From an uncultured Sphaerochaeta sp. (GTDB lineage Bacteria; Spirochaetota; Spirochaetia; Sphaerochaetales; Sphaerochaetaceae), in contig NZ_OY762555.1 of assembly GCF_963666015.1 (NCBI RefSeq), positions 248,001 through 312,000 of the forward strand: a stretch of DNA of 64,000 nucleotides. The letters run 5' to 3'. Shown piece by piece: positions 9,144 through 17,725 of the stretch (its first letter is position 1; each line of letters starts with the position of its first letter). The position numbers were made by a program, and so were the translations under genes. The notes below the pieces were generated by a model. That model made no database searches. It was given only the letters and a program-made list of their open reading frames with translations, and had not been told where the DNA came from.

Positions 9144-9617
9144 TTACGTTAACGACTCTACCGCTTTCTGGATCTTCTCTGCCGCGCTCTTGATCACCAC
9201 ATAGCCCCTGTCGCTGATGGTCTCTTGGGGAGGCGTATCTTTTCTTCTCATACTAAGCCACAGCGCATCACTTCCTACGACCTGCTGGCAAGCAGTAACA
9301 AAGAGCGCGACGCTATCAGTTCCTTGTTCGTATGTGGTAAGCCGTTCCTTCAGGGATGGTACTTCCAATTCTTCTGCAAGCTGCTCTGTTTCCTGATGGA
9401 TATCAGCGTAGAATTTACTGGTGCTATCAAGCAGCGACAAGAGATAGAGTGAGGTTTCCAAAGCCAGAGGTCTAAAAAGCCTGAGCTGCAATGTGGTTGA
9501 TGTTTGGCCCATGTAGTATCCTACAAGGTCTCCGAAATCTGAATATGCTTGGGATATTTCTGTTGCAGTATCCCCTATAACCTGGTAACACATCGCAAGC
9601 TTGTCGTCATCTGTCAT
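9144..9617 (-). CDS. Unknown protein co-translated with a diguanylate cyclase
   Basis: 157 residues, acidic and mostly helical by eye, with no signal peptide or membrane segment and no family I recognise. Its ATG overlaps the stop of the upstream GGDEF gene (ATGA at 9614-9617), so the two are translationally coupled. Repeated Leu/Thr-rich amphipathic stretches suggest a helical bundle of the kind found in c-di-GMP partner or sensor proteins, but this is only inference from context. Confidence 0.7.
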   Translation of the reverse strand: MTDDDKLAMCYQVIGDTATEISQAYSDFGDLVGYYMGQTSTTLQLRLFRPLALETSLYLLSLLDSTSKFYADIHQETEQLAEELEVPSLKERLTTYEQGTDSVALFVTACQQVVGSDALWLSMRRKDTPPQETISDRGYVVIKSAAEKIQKAVESLT

Positions 9618-10816
9618 TCTGAATCTCCTGTCAGGTTACCAATGATACGGTTTCGTCCTGCTTCCTTTGCTTGGTAGAGCAAGGCATCTGCACGCTGTAT
9701 GGCACTATCCAGCGTATCATCAGTCGTAAGCAGGGTAAAGCCTCCGCTTAGGGAACATCCCTGTGTATTTGGATATTGCTTGCAAATATCGCGCATCATA
9801 TCTTTCATTCCTTGTAAAAGAGGTGCAATTGCGTCCTTGTCCCTCCTTACCACCAGCAGCAAGAACTCATCACCACCCCAACGACCCAAAAGGTCTTGTT
9901 CTTCAAGCAGTGAAGACAAACCTTGTGCAGTATGCTGCAATACGACATCGCCACACTGATGTCCGTAGGCATCATTCAGGTCCTTGAAATAATCAATATC
10001 AAGCATAAAGAGAAATGCGATAGTACTATCTTGTTTCTTAGGTACATAGAGACTGATGAGTTGTTCAATGGTACGACGATTATAGAGGGTAGTAAGTTCA
10101 TCATGTTCGGCAAGGTTTTTGAGATGCAAAGAAAGGGTCTTTTGGTTTTCTACTTGCGTTTGGAGATCATGCAATAACTTCTTATAGACCAGTAGGAGGA
10201 CTATAAAATTGACTATATAGAGCATCAATCGATTGACGACCGCTGTCATGGCATATCCCGTAAGATCGAATCCATTGATAGAGGGGTTGCCATGGATGAT
10301 ATTCTCGAGTGTGGTAATAATCCTGTAGATCTGAGTACCTGCCAAGATGGTGTAAATCACACACAATATCACCATGAGTGACCCGAACCAACCAGAAAAA
10401 TTTGGGATAAAAACTGTATAATAGAGGGCGATAATTGCAAGGAAATAGATTGCATTGATAATAATGAAAATTTCCAAGGGGAGTGAAAGAAAGATCTCAG
10501 TGAGGGAGGAAATAATCATGGAAAGTATCAATACGTAGCAAATTTTCCAGTGAACTGGACGTGCCGTATAATGAGCGAAACCGAAGTAAAAGAACAGCCC
10601 TCCACTGAATAGCATCAGATTGGCAATAATTCTGGAGAACTGGAGTCCTGTTTGTACAAACACCATCTGTAATATCAGGCCGATTGTGTAAAGAAATAAA
10701 TTGAGCGTCCAATAACCAATTCCTGGAACCTGTCGTTTTGAAATTATCCATGCATAGCACATGACCAAAAAAAACAAGAAGTGATACACATTTTGGATGA
10801 TGATTCCCTGCGACAT
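9614..10816 (-). CDS. Membrane-anchored GGDEF diguanylate cyclase
   Basis: About 400 residues. The N-terminal half holds roughly seven hydrophobic helices forming a membrane sensor. A short coiled linker leads into a GGDEF domain with an intact RWGGDEF active site, so it should make c-di-GMP from GTP at the inner face of the membrane. The inhibitory RxxD site expected just before the motif reads EEQD, so product inhibition through a classical I-site is probably absent. A longer frame starts at 10876. The ATG at 10816 was chosen because AGGGAG lies six bases ahead of it and hydrophobic sequence follows at once. The next gene downstream overlaps by four bases and is probably a functional partner. 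Confidence 0.9.
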   Translation of the reverse strand: MSQGIIIQNVYHFLFFLVMCYAWIISKRQVPGIGYWTLNLFLYTIGLILQMVFVQTGLQFSRIIANLMLFSGGLFFYFGFAHYTARPVHWKICYVLILSMIISSLTEIFLSLPLEIFIIINAIYFLAIIALYYTVFIPNFSGWFGSLMVILCVIYTILAGTQIYRIITTLENIIHGNPSINGFDLTGYAMTAVVNRLMLYIVNFIVLLLVYKKLLHDLQTQVENQKTLSLHLKNLAEHDELTTLYNRRTIEQLISLYVPKKQDSTIAFLFMLDIDYFKDLNDAYGHQCGDVVLQHTAQGLSSLLEEQDLLGRWGGDEFLLLVVRRDKDAIAPLLQGMKDMMRDICKQYPNTQGCSLSGGFTLLTTDDTLDSAIQRADALLYQAKEAGRNRIIGNLTGDSE

Positions 10817-10986
10817 TAATGCTCCCTTGCTCGTATATCCTATCAGAATCATACGGTCTGTAGGATATGTTAGCAAGAAAAACGTAAGAGGTTGGGGATA
10901 AGTTTTACAAACAAGGATTTATTTGTCTATCTTACACGTTTAAAATTGATACATAGAAATAGGGAGCCTCTCGACTCACTATGTCA

Positions 10987-11934
10987 TTATTCGTATACAT
11001 CCCCAAGAGCTCTTGGGGCCTTGGTCTTTGATGAGAAAAAGAGCAGCAAGACCAGGGTAACGATATAGGGAAGGGTAAGGACGAGGTCCCCAAAGGAAGA
11101 TGCCAATTCCAGCTTCTGTACCAGCACATATCCAGCACTCCTGGCAAAGCCGAAAAGAATACAAGCAAGGAATGTCCGGCTAATTTTCCAAGAACCGAAG
11201 ATATAGGCAGCAATGGCAAGATAACCAAAACCCATATAGATGTTCGGGGAAAACGTGGTAGAGATAGAGTAGGCAAAACACATGCCCCCAAGCCCTGCCA
11301 GAGCACCGCTGACCAATACCGAGACAAAGCGGATTTTCATGACATTCCCGCCGGCGGCAGCCACTGCGTGGGGATTGTCCCCACAAGCGCGGATATGCAT
11401 ACCGAACGGAGTCTTATAGAAGATGTATGCCATGAGGAATGCAACCACAACAATAATCGGGATAAAGGTGTACAGATCAGTAAAGACAGCTCCTAAGATA
11501 GGAATTCTTGATAGGAAGGGAACGGTAACCTTGGGAAAGATCTCCAAGAGGAACTTGTTCGATGGTTGTCCAAAAACTGATGCATTGATCTGGTTTGCAA
11601 GAAAGGCTGTGAGGGCTACACTGAGCATGTTGATAACCACACCGCTGATAACCTGATTAGCCTTGAACTTGATACACATCAGTGCATGAAGTGATGCAAG
11701 CAAGGCTCCTCCGACCATGGCAAATGCCAAGGAAGCATAGATAAGCAAGAGAGGATTGCCGGTGATGACACTGCTCAGAAGAGCATAACTCAGCCCTCCT
11801 GCAAAGGCCCCAAAGCCAAGCAGTCCTTCCAGGGCGAGGTTTATCACCCCGCTTCCCTCACTGTAGATGCCCCCGATTGCGATGATGAAGAGCGGGATGG
11901 AGAATGCGATTCCTTCGATGATGATACTGTCCAT
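10987..11934 (-). CDS. Nucleoside-type ABC transporter permease (NupQ/YufQ-like)
   Basis: 315 residues and about eight to ten transmembrane helices of the BPD_transp_2 (RbsC/BmpC-like) type. It is the last gene of the phosphorylase-mtnA-importer operon and forms the second membrane subunit with the gene upstream. The ATG at 11934 was chosen over a TTG at 11940 because GAGGAGGT lies six bases before it. The glycine-rich EAA-like cytoplasmic loop typical of these permeases (AAGGNVMKIRFVSVLVSGAL) interacts with the ATPase. No clear terminator was seen after the stop. Confidence 0.88.
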   Translation of the reverse strand: MDSIIIEGIAFSIPLFIIAIGGIYSEGSGVINLALEGLLGFGAFAGGLSYALLSSVITGNPLLLIYASLAFAMVGGALLASLHALMCIKFKANQVISGVVINMLSVALTAFLANQINASVFGQPSNKFLLEIFPKVTVPFLSRIPILGAVFTDLYTFIPIIVVVAFLMAYIFYKTPFGMHIRACGDNPHAVAAAGGNVMKIRFVSVLVSGALAGLGGMCFAYSISTTFSPNIYMGFGYLAIAAYIFGSWKISRTFLACILFGFARSAGYVLVQKLELASSFGDLVLTLPYIVTLVLLLFFSSKTKAPRALGDVYE

Positions 11935-11936
11935 AC

Positions 11937-13067
11937 TCAAACCTCCTCAACTTCGCGGGCATAGCGGTTTGCAAGTGCCCTGAAGAAAATACCAATTGCA
12001 CTGAACAACAGCAGGATACTGGTGATGAGTGCAGCAATCTCTCGGAGCACCTGCATTCTTGAGGACATGTAGGTCGTACCTGAGTCGAATACCATGACCA
12101 ATAGGGATGCGAAGAAGCTTCCAATGGCGGTTGTATTGCCAAGGAGAGCGACCGCAATGGAGTCAAACCCTAGGGAAGGGAGTACCCTGGGTTGGATCGA
12201 TGCATTGCTTCCCAGGTAGTAGGTAACACCGGCCAAACCTGCAAGCGCGCCACTGATCAACATCGTTGTTACCATAGTTTTTCCAACATTGATCCCTGCA
12301 TAGTTGCTGGCCTTACTGTTCAGTCCAACTGCCTTCAGTTCAAATCCAAATCGGGTGCGGTTGATCAAGTAACGAATGAAAAATACAGTAATCAGGGCAA
12401 GAGGGAAAACAAGATTAATTTCCATTTTTAAATGCATGACAGGGTAGTCAAAAAGAGTTAATCTTGCATTCTGTCCAACCTCTACTGACTGGCGAGTGAT
12501 TGGGTCAACAAACTTGGTCTGGATAAAGAAGCTGACTACATAACTGATGATGTAGTTGAGCATGATCGCCACCACTACCTCATTCATGTTGAAGCGGTGT
12601 CTCAGGTACCCGATCAACACCCCTATCAGGCCGCCAGCTACGATCCCAATCAGGATAACCAACGGCTTGGCAATCATGGGAGCAAGGGAAGAGTATCCCA
12701 CCAAGACTGTTGCCAAGAATCCGGAAAATACCATGATACCGGAAACACAAATATTGAAGATTCCACTCTTCAGGGCAATAGCAACAGAAAGTGCGGCAAA
12801 AATCATGGGAGTCGTGTAATTAAGCAAACTCATAAAGTCGGTAAGCTGACTCTTTTTTCCAGCATATCGTGCCTTGGGAAGAATACCGGCACCTTGGAGA
12901 ATGCTCCGGTACGCTTCAAGTGGGTTTTTCCCGAGCAGCAACAGCAATACCGCTCCAGCAAGGAGGCTGAGAAATATACAAAACAGACTTACCCTGAGTA
13001 GTTGGTGCTTGCCTGGACCACAACAGGAAATAAATAAGCGTTTGACACTATTAGGCTTTTTCAACAT
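11937..13067 (-). CDS. Nucleoside-type ABC transporter permease (NupP/YufP-like)
   Basis: 376 residues, a polytopic inner-membrane protein of the BPD_transp_2 family. It is longer than its partner because of an extra N-terminal helix and a periplasmic insert. The EAA-like loop lies in the segment around KASNYAGINVGKTMVTTMLISGAL. Its start overlaps the end of the ATPase gene by 17 bases and is preceded by a G-rich ribosome-binding site. Its stop nearly abuts the start of the second permease, so the three are made in step. By family, it should form the channel of a purine nucleoside importer. Confidence 0.88.
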   Translation of the reverse strand: MLKKPNSVKRLFISCCGPGKHQLLRVSLFCIFLSLLAGAVLLLLLGKNPLEAYRSILQGAGILPKARYAGKKSQLTDFMSLLNYTTPMIFAALSVAIALKSGIFNICVSGIMVFSGFLATVLVGYSSLAPMIAKPLVILIGIVAGGLIGVLIGYLRHRFNMNEVVVAIMLNYIISYVVSFFIQTKFVDPITRQSVEVGQNARLTLFDYPVMHLKMEINLVFPLALITVFFIRYLINRTRFGFELKAVGLNSKASNYAGINVGKTMVTTMLISGALAGLAGVTYYLGSNASIQPRVLPSLGFDSIAVALLGNTTAIGSFFASLLVMVFDSGTTYMSSRMQVLREIAALITSILLLFSAIGIFFRALANRYAREVEEV

Positions 13068-14589
13068 GTACCCCCATCATATACTCTCCAACCTCAAGCT
13101 TGGTCATTGTTGATGCTGGCTTTATCGTCTGCTTTCTTCCGTTGTAGAGGACGAGAATCGTGTCAGCAAGCTCCATAATCTCATCCAGTTCCAAGGAGAT
13201 GAGCAAAATTGCCTTGCCCTGCGCCCTAAGTTCATCAATTTTTTTATGTATAGTCTCAATTGCTCCTACATCCAACCCACGAGTAGGTTGCACAAACATC
13301 AATACGTTTGCCTGTAGATTGATCTCACGTGCGATAATGGCTTTCTGCTGATTTCCCCCGCTCATACTTCGAGCAAGGGTGGTGGCACCTGAACCACTAC
13401 GGATATCAAAAGAGGAGATAAGCTCGGTAGCGAGTGCATCCATCTCCTGTTGTTGCAGCACACCATGTGAGTTGCTGTACGGTTCTTGGTAATATTGTTT
13501 CAGGCAGAGGTTTTCACGGAGAGGAAAATCGAGCACCAGACCAACAGAGTGTCTGTCTTCAGGTATGTAGGCAACTCCTGCCTCAATACGCTGGCGGACG
13601 GTGTGAGCGGTGATATCTTGCTCATCAAGCGTTATAGAACCTTCTTTTAGAGGAATGAGCCCTGCAATGGCGTCTGCAATCTCAACCTGACCATTGCCTG
13701 CAACCCCTGCAATAGCGAGTACTTCCCCCCTATGGAGGGAGAAACTAACCTTGTCAACTTTTCGAATATGGTCATCCGTTTCTACTGTAAGCCCTTCAAC
13801 ACGAAGAGCTTCTGCTCCTTGGGTATGCTCAGTAGAGGTAAGGGTAAGGGAAACATCTCGTCCCACCATCAAGGCACTCATTTCCTGTGTGGTGGTAGTG
13901 GGTACATCAAGTATACCAACCAGTTTTCCTTTACAGAGAATTGCACAACGATCGGCAATTCTCTTGATTTCATCCAATTTATGGGTGATGAGGATGATGG
14001 TTTTTCCGCTTTCCCTGAGATTTTTGATGATGCCCAACAAGGATTCTATCTCCTGTGGGGTTAAAACTGCACTTGGTTCATCGAAAATGAGGATTTCTGC
14101 ATTTCTGTAGAGCATCTTGAGTATCTCAACACGTTGGCGTGTCGATACGGGAAGGTCCTCGATAATGTCTTCTGGATTTACTTCCAATTGGTAGTGCTTC
14201 GACAGTTCACGAACCTTCTCGTTTGAAGACTGTACATCTACATAGGGAAAGAGTCCAAGATATTTTTTCTTTGGTTCTATTCCCATGATGATGTTTTCTG
14301 TAATGCTCTGGTTTTCCACCAGCATGAAATGCTGATGTACCATGCCAATATTCAATTCATTTGCAACAAGTGGACTGGAGATATGCTCTTCCTTACCCCT
14401 GATCAGGATTTCCCCTTCATCAGGTGTCTGCATACCGAAGAGCATGCTCATCAATGTCGACTTGCCAGCACCATTCTCTCCGAGAATTGCTAATATTTCT
14501 CCTTCCTTGACAGAAAGGGAGATGTCATTGTTTGCAATGATCCCGGGAAATCGTTTGGTAATGTGTCTAAATTCTACCACCGTGTCCAC
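13051..14589 (-). CDS. Nucleoside-type ABC transporter ATPase, two ABC domains (NupO/YufO-like)
   Basis: 512 residues with two nucleotide-binding domains in tandem, as in the ribose/nucleoside transporter class. Domain 1 has an intact Walker A (GENGAGKST), Walker B (ILIFDEPS) and a TRQRVEI signature. Domain 2 has the degenerate P-loop usual for this family (GVAGNGQVE) but a full SGGNQQK signature and PTRGLDVG. The start is placed at a GTG at 14589 because AGGGAG lies nine bases upstream. An upstream ATG at 14649 would put a large hairpin inside the coding sequence and add 20 residues unlike the family. It energises import with the two permeases downstream and the BmpA-type binding protein upstream. 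Confidence 0.88.
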   Translation of the reverse strand: MDTVVEFRHITKRFPGIIANNDISLSVKEGEILAILGENGAGKSTLMSMLFGMQTPDEGEILIRGKEEHISSPLVANELNIGMVHQHFMLVENQSITENIIMGIEPKKKYLGLFPYVDVQSSNEKVRELSKHYQLEVNPEDIIEDLPVSTRQRVEILKMLYRNAEILIFDEPSAVLTPQEIESLLGIIKNLRESGKTIILITHKLDEIKRIADRCAILCKGKLVGILDVPTTTTQEMSALMVGRDVSLTLTSTEHTQGAEALRVEGLTVETDDHIRKVDKVSFSLHRGEVLAIAGVAGNGQVEIADAIAGLIPLKEGSITLDEQDITAHTVRQRIEAGVAYIPEDRHSVGLVLDFPLRENLCLKQYYQEPYSNSHGVLQQQEMDALATELISSFDIRSGSGATTLARSMSGGNQQKAIIAREINLQANVLMFVQPTRGLDVGAIETIHKKIDELRAQGKAILLISLELDEIMELADTILVLYNGRKQTIKPASTMTKLEVGEYMMGVHVEKA

Positions 14590-14613
14590 GTCGTGTTGCT
14601 CCCTACAAAGATT

Positions 14614-14641
14614 GGTACTGGTATCAAGGGATACCAGTACC
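14614..14641 (-). other. Strong intercistronic hairpin between binding-protein and ATPase genes
   Basis: GGTACTGGTATC (14614-14625) pairs perfectly with its complement at 14630-14641 across a four-base loop. It starts about 15 bases after the bmpA stop and lacks a T-run. Such elements commonly stabilise the upstream message or limit read-through, so more binding protein is made than ATPase. Confidence 0.7.
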
Positions 14642-14655
14642 GAATACACACAAAA

Positions 14656-15777
14656 TTAGTTTACCTTGAATCCCTCAGGAGTGAATCCGCCAAAGTTGGA
14701 GGCAGGAACGAGTGTTCCATCCTGAACCAATTTGTAGGCTTCATCAAGCTTCCCGATCGTGGAAGATTCGAGCTGGTTACGACCATTCTCTTTCACAAAC
14801 CCAGTTGAATCTGTGTCAGCTTTCAGCAATACATTGGCGCCCTCGAAGGTACCGTCCTGGATACTGGAGAGTGCACGATGTACATTCAGGCTCATCACTT
14901 TCAAGACACTGGTAAGGATAATGTTGTCGTTTCCGACCTTGCCGTCATCCCACTGGTCAACATCGCATCCGATGACGTGCAGCTTGCCATTACTCTCTTT
15001 TGCTGCAGTAAAGACTCCGTTCCCGCTGGCTCCGGCAGCAACAAAAACAGTATCTACACCCTGACCAAGCAGCTGCTGTCCGATTACTTTGCCAGTTGCC
15101 TCATCTGCGAAAGAACCGACATAGTTACCACCTACATTCGCACCGGTAACATCGGTACCTGCCTGGGAGGCCAGTTCAACGAGTTCAGCTTTGGTTCCGA
15201 GTTTCTTGTTTGCATAGATGACACCACTCTCAAAGCCATACTGGTAGTTTACGTTTGAAGGGTAGGCAACACCATTGACAACCGCAACCTTGTTTGTCTT
15301 GGTTTCAAGGGCAGCTGCTACGCCAGCAAAGAATCCACTTTCCTGTTCTGCAAAGGTCATTGCATATACATTGGGAAGCTCAATGTTGTTTCCTGTAGCA
15401 TCAGTGGGGTAGGTATCTACCAGGATGAACTTAGTTTCGGGATTTTCCTTAGCCAACTCACCGATACCTGCAAACTGGAATCCTGTACATACCAGTACAT
15501 CATACTCAGCTACGACATCAGCTGCAGTTTTCAGAGCAGCCGCCACATCTCCACTGGGTTCACGAATAGCCGTTACTTGCGCTTCGGGATTCTCGTCGAT
15601 GAATGCCAGTATCCCATTATAGTTGTCCTGGTTGAACGACCCATCATCGACACCGCTTGGGGTGGTGATAATGGCAATATTCAGACCTGTTTCCTGTGAT
15701 GTCTTTTCTGCCGAACCTGCTGCGAATAACAGACCAGCGATAAGAACCATTGCGATAAATCCAACAAATTTCTTCAT
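14656..15777 (-). CDS. BmpA/PnrA-family nucleoside-binding protein of an ABC importer
   Basis: 373 residues, a periplasmic-binding fold of the Bmp family (PF02608), whose best-known member, treponemal PnrA, binds purine nucleosides. Typical segments are ITTPSGVDDGSFNQ near the N-terminus (binding-site Asp and Asn), TFAEQESGFFAG, and VIGCDVDQWDD. The signal peptide ends FAAGSAEK with no lipobox Cys, so it is predicted to be a soluble periplasmic or atypically anchored protein. The ribosome-binding site is AAGGAGATAG. Hairpins border the gene on both sides, suggesting its message level is set apart from its neighbours. Downstream follow the ATPase and two permeases. Upstream lie mtnA and a nucleoside phosphorylase, so the ligand is plausibly a methylthio- or deoxy-nucleoside. 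Confidence 0.88.
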   Translation of the reverse strand: MKKFVGFIAMVLIAGLLFAAGSAEKTSQETGLNIAIITTPSGVDDGSFNQDNYNGILAFIDENPEAQVTAIREPSGDVAAALKTAADVVAEYDVLVCTGFQFAGIGELAKENPETKFILVDTYPTDATGNNIELPNVYAMTFAEQESGFFAGVAAALETKTNKVAVVNGVAYPSNVNYQYGFESGVIYANKKLGTKAELVELASQAGTDVTGANVGGNYVGSFADEATGKVIGQQLLGQGVDTVFVAAGASGNGVFTAAKESNGKLHVIGCDVDQWDDGKVGNDNIILTSVLKVMSLNVHRALSSIQDGTFEGANVLLKADTDSTGFVKENGRNQLESSTIGKLDEAYKLVQDGTLVPASNFGGFTPEGFKVN

Positions 15778-15805
15778 CTCTATCTCCTTCTACCTATTTT
15801 GTGAG

Positions 15806-15828
15806 ATCCATCATTTTCCATGATGGAT
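15806..15828 (-). other. Intercistronic hairpin between mtnA and the binding-protein gene
   Basis: ATCCATCAT (15806-15814) pairs with ATGATGGAT (15820-15828) around a five-base loop, between the mtnA stop and the bmpA ribosome-binding site. With the hairpin after bmpA it isolates that cistron on both sides. Confidence 0.6.
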
Positions 15829-15852
15829 AATCTCTCTTTTGGTTGCTGTTGC

Positions 15853-16917
15853 TTACTTGCTGAGATGATTTCTGATCTTCTCTGCAGTTGGGGACTCAAT
15901 AATACCTTTCTCTGTAATAATGGCGGTAATAAGCGAAGCATCGGTTACATCAAAAGCAGGATTGTACACCTGTGCATCCTTAGGTCCCGTACGTTTTCCA
16001 AAACCATTAATCACCTCATCTCCGTCACGCAACTCGATAACAATATCGCTGCCTGTCTCTGTTGAAGTATCAAACGTTGAACTTGGAGCCGCTACATAAA
16101 AAGGAATGTTATAATAGCGAGCAAGTATCGCTACACCACTGGTGCCTATCTTGTTTGCTGTATCCCCATTAGCAGCTATCCGATCAGCACCTACAATTAC
16201 GGCATCGATTTTCTTTTCCTTCATCACCAATGATACCATATTATCACATAGAACCGTGACATCAAGGCCACCTTTTGCAAGTTCATAGGCAGTAAGTCTA
16301 CTTCCCTGTAACAACGGTCTTGTCTCATTTGAATAGACCTTGAATTGATACCCTTGTTCATGACCAAGGTAGAGTGGGGCAAGAGCGGTTCCATATCCAC
16401 TGGTGGCCAATCCTCCTGCATTGCAGTGTGTCATCACACCCCACTGTTTCCTCTTGTCAAAGAGAGACAGCCCATGCATTCCAATTGCCTTGCCCATCTC
16501 CTGGTCTTCATTGAAAATGGTATTGCTCTCCTGCAATAACGATGCAAGTATATCCGTTTGCTTGCTACCTGGCTTGATGCGTAATTCATTGAAGGTCTTG
16601 TTCATGCGGTCCAATGCCCAGAACAGGTTCACTGCAGTGGGACGACTGGAAGCAAAATACTCTGTAAGTTCCTTCATGTCCTGTTCCATATCCTCAAGGC
16701 TCTGGTACTCCTTCTGTGACAGACACACATAGATGCCATATGCAGCAGCGATTCCTATAGCAGGAGCACCTCTGACGCGTAGTTTCTTGATAGCCTCGAA
16801 TATGGATTGTCGAGTATCAAGATAGAGGAACTCCTCGGCAATGGGTAGTTTTGTCTGGTCGAGCAAAACGAGCTTAACTGGATCATGTTGCAAGTAAACA
16901 GGGATAGTAGTAGGCAT
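15853..16917 (-). CDS. mtnA: S-methyl-5-thioribose-1-phosphate isomerase
   Basis: 354 residues of the eIF2B-alpha-like aldose-ketose isomerase family, full length. The catalytic Cys of the THCNAGGLAT motif (about residue 165) and the catalytic Asp of IVGADRIAANGD (about residue 245) are both present. RVRGAPAIG near residue 50 is also typical. It converts 5-methylthioribose-1-phosphate to the ribulose form. Related enzymes also accept 5-deoxyribose-1-phosphate. The start has TTAGGAG upstream. It lies 15 bases after the phosphorylase gene whose product it uses. No kinase, dehydratase or aldolase for later steps lies in this window, so the fate of the ketose phosphate is not visible. Confidence 0.93.
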   Translation of the reverse strand: MPTTIPVYLQHDPVKLVLLDQTKLPIAEEFLYLDTRQSIFEAIKKLRVRGAPAIGIAAAYGIYVCLSQKEYQSLEDMEQDMKELTEYFASSRPTAVNLFWALDRMNKTFNELRIKPGSKQTDILASLLQESNTIFNEDQEMGKAIGMHGLSLFDKRKQWGVMTHCNAGGLATSGYGTALAPLYLGHEQGYQFKVYSNETRPLLQGSRLTAYELAKGGLDVTVLCDNMVSLVMKEKKIDAVIVGADRIAANGDTANKIGTSGVAILARYYNIPFYVAAPSSTFDTSTETGSDIVIELRDGDEVINGFGKRTGPKDAQVYNPAFDVTDASLITAIITEKGIIESPTAEKIRNHLSK

Positions 16918-16932
16918 GTAATTCTCCTAAAA

Positions 16933-17715
16933 TTATAGATGAAGGACTGCAGTGGAGCAGTCACAAAGGTTTTTCTTCAATGGTTTTGTCGTAAAAATGT
17001 TGCTGATGATCTGCAAGGCAGACTCCTTCGCCTGGGCAATCCTTTGGCCGTGGTCGATGTGTGCAAGATTCTCACCTTTCAAACCACAAGCCATGTTCGA
17101 GATAAGGCCGATAGCGGCATAGCACATTCCCAGTTCTTTGGCTAGGAACATTTCCGGAATACCTGTCATGCCGACCAAAGTTCCTCCACATTTCTGGAAC
17201 ATGGCAATCTCTGTTTTGCCCTCAAATCGAGGACCTTCCGTGCAGACGTACACCCCTTGGGTATGGATGGGTATGTTTGCTTCTTCTGCAGCTTCTATGA
17301 ACAGCGATCTCAGGTTATTGCAATAAGGGTCACTCATGTCAACATGAGCAACTTTATTGTCATGGCCATCAAAAAAGGTCTTGTTGCGACCAGTGGTAAA
17401 ATCGAGAAAGTCCTCAATAACCACCAGGGATCCTTCCTGAATTGAATCATTCATCGAACCACTAGTGAGCAATGCATATATATGGGTAATTCCTTCCTGT
17501 TGAAGTGCCTTCATCTGAGCTCGGTAATTGATGGCATGAGGAGGGGTATTGTGTGCTTTCCCATGGCGTGGAAGGAAAAGAATATCCTCCCCTGCAAGGG
17601 TAAAATGGTACATCTCTACATTCCCATACATTGTTTCTACAAGGAAAGGTCCTTCCAAGTTGGCCAGTGATCCAACTCCAGTTCCTCCGATGATTGCTTT
17701 TCTACGATGCTGCAT
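16933..17715 (-). CDS. Purine nucleoside phosphorylase family: methylthioadenosine/methylthioinosine phosphorylase
   Basis: 260 residues, the usual length of MTAP/PNP family II. Phosphate-site motif GGTGVGSL, the PRHGKAHNTPPH segment and GVYVCTEGPRFEG are clear. The purine-specificity loop reads LISNMACG, with Asn207 where adenine-specific MTA phosphorylases have Asp (TDYD) and 6-oxopurine PNPs have Asn. The Ser of the human MTAP 'RFSSRAE' motif is also absent. By this reading the enzyme may prefer methylthioinosine or another 6-oxopurine nucleoside, though MTA cannot be excluded. The start at 17715 has AAAGGAATT ahead of it. A longer frame from 17754 would overlap the regulator gene. It sits between a DeoR-type regulator and mtnA, so phosphorolysis followed by isomerisation is well supported. 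Confidence 0.85.
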   Translation of the reverse strand: MQHRRKAIIGGTGVGSLANLEGPFLVETMYGNVEMYHFTLAGEDILFLPRHGKAHNTPPHAINYRAQMKALQQEGITHIYALLTSGSMNDSIQEGSLVVIEDFLDFTTGRNKTFFDGHDNKVAHVDMSDPYCNNLRSLFIEAAEEANIPIHTQGVYVCTEGPRFEGKTEIAMFQKCGGTLVGMTGIPEMFLAKELGMCYAAIGLISNMACGLKGENLAHIDHGQRIAQAKESALQIISNIFTTKPLKKNLCDCSTAVLHL

Positions 17716-17725
17716 GATAATTCCT

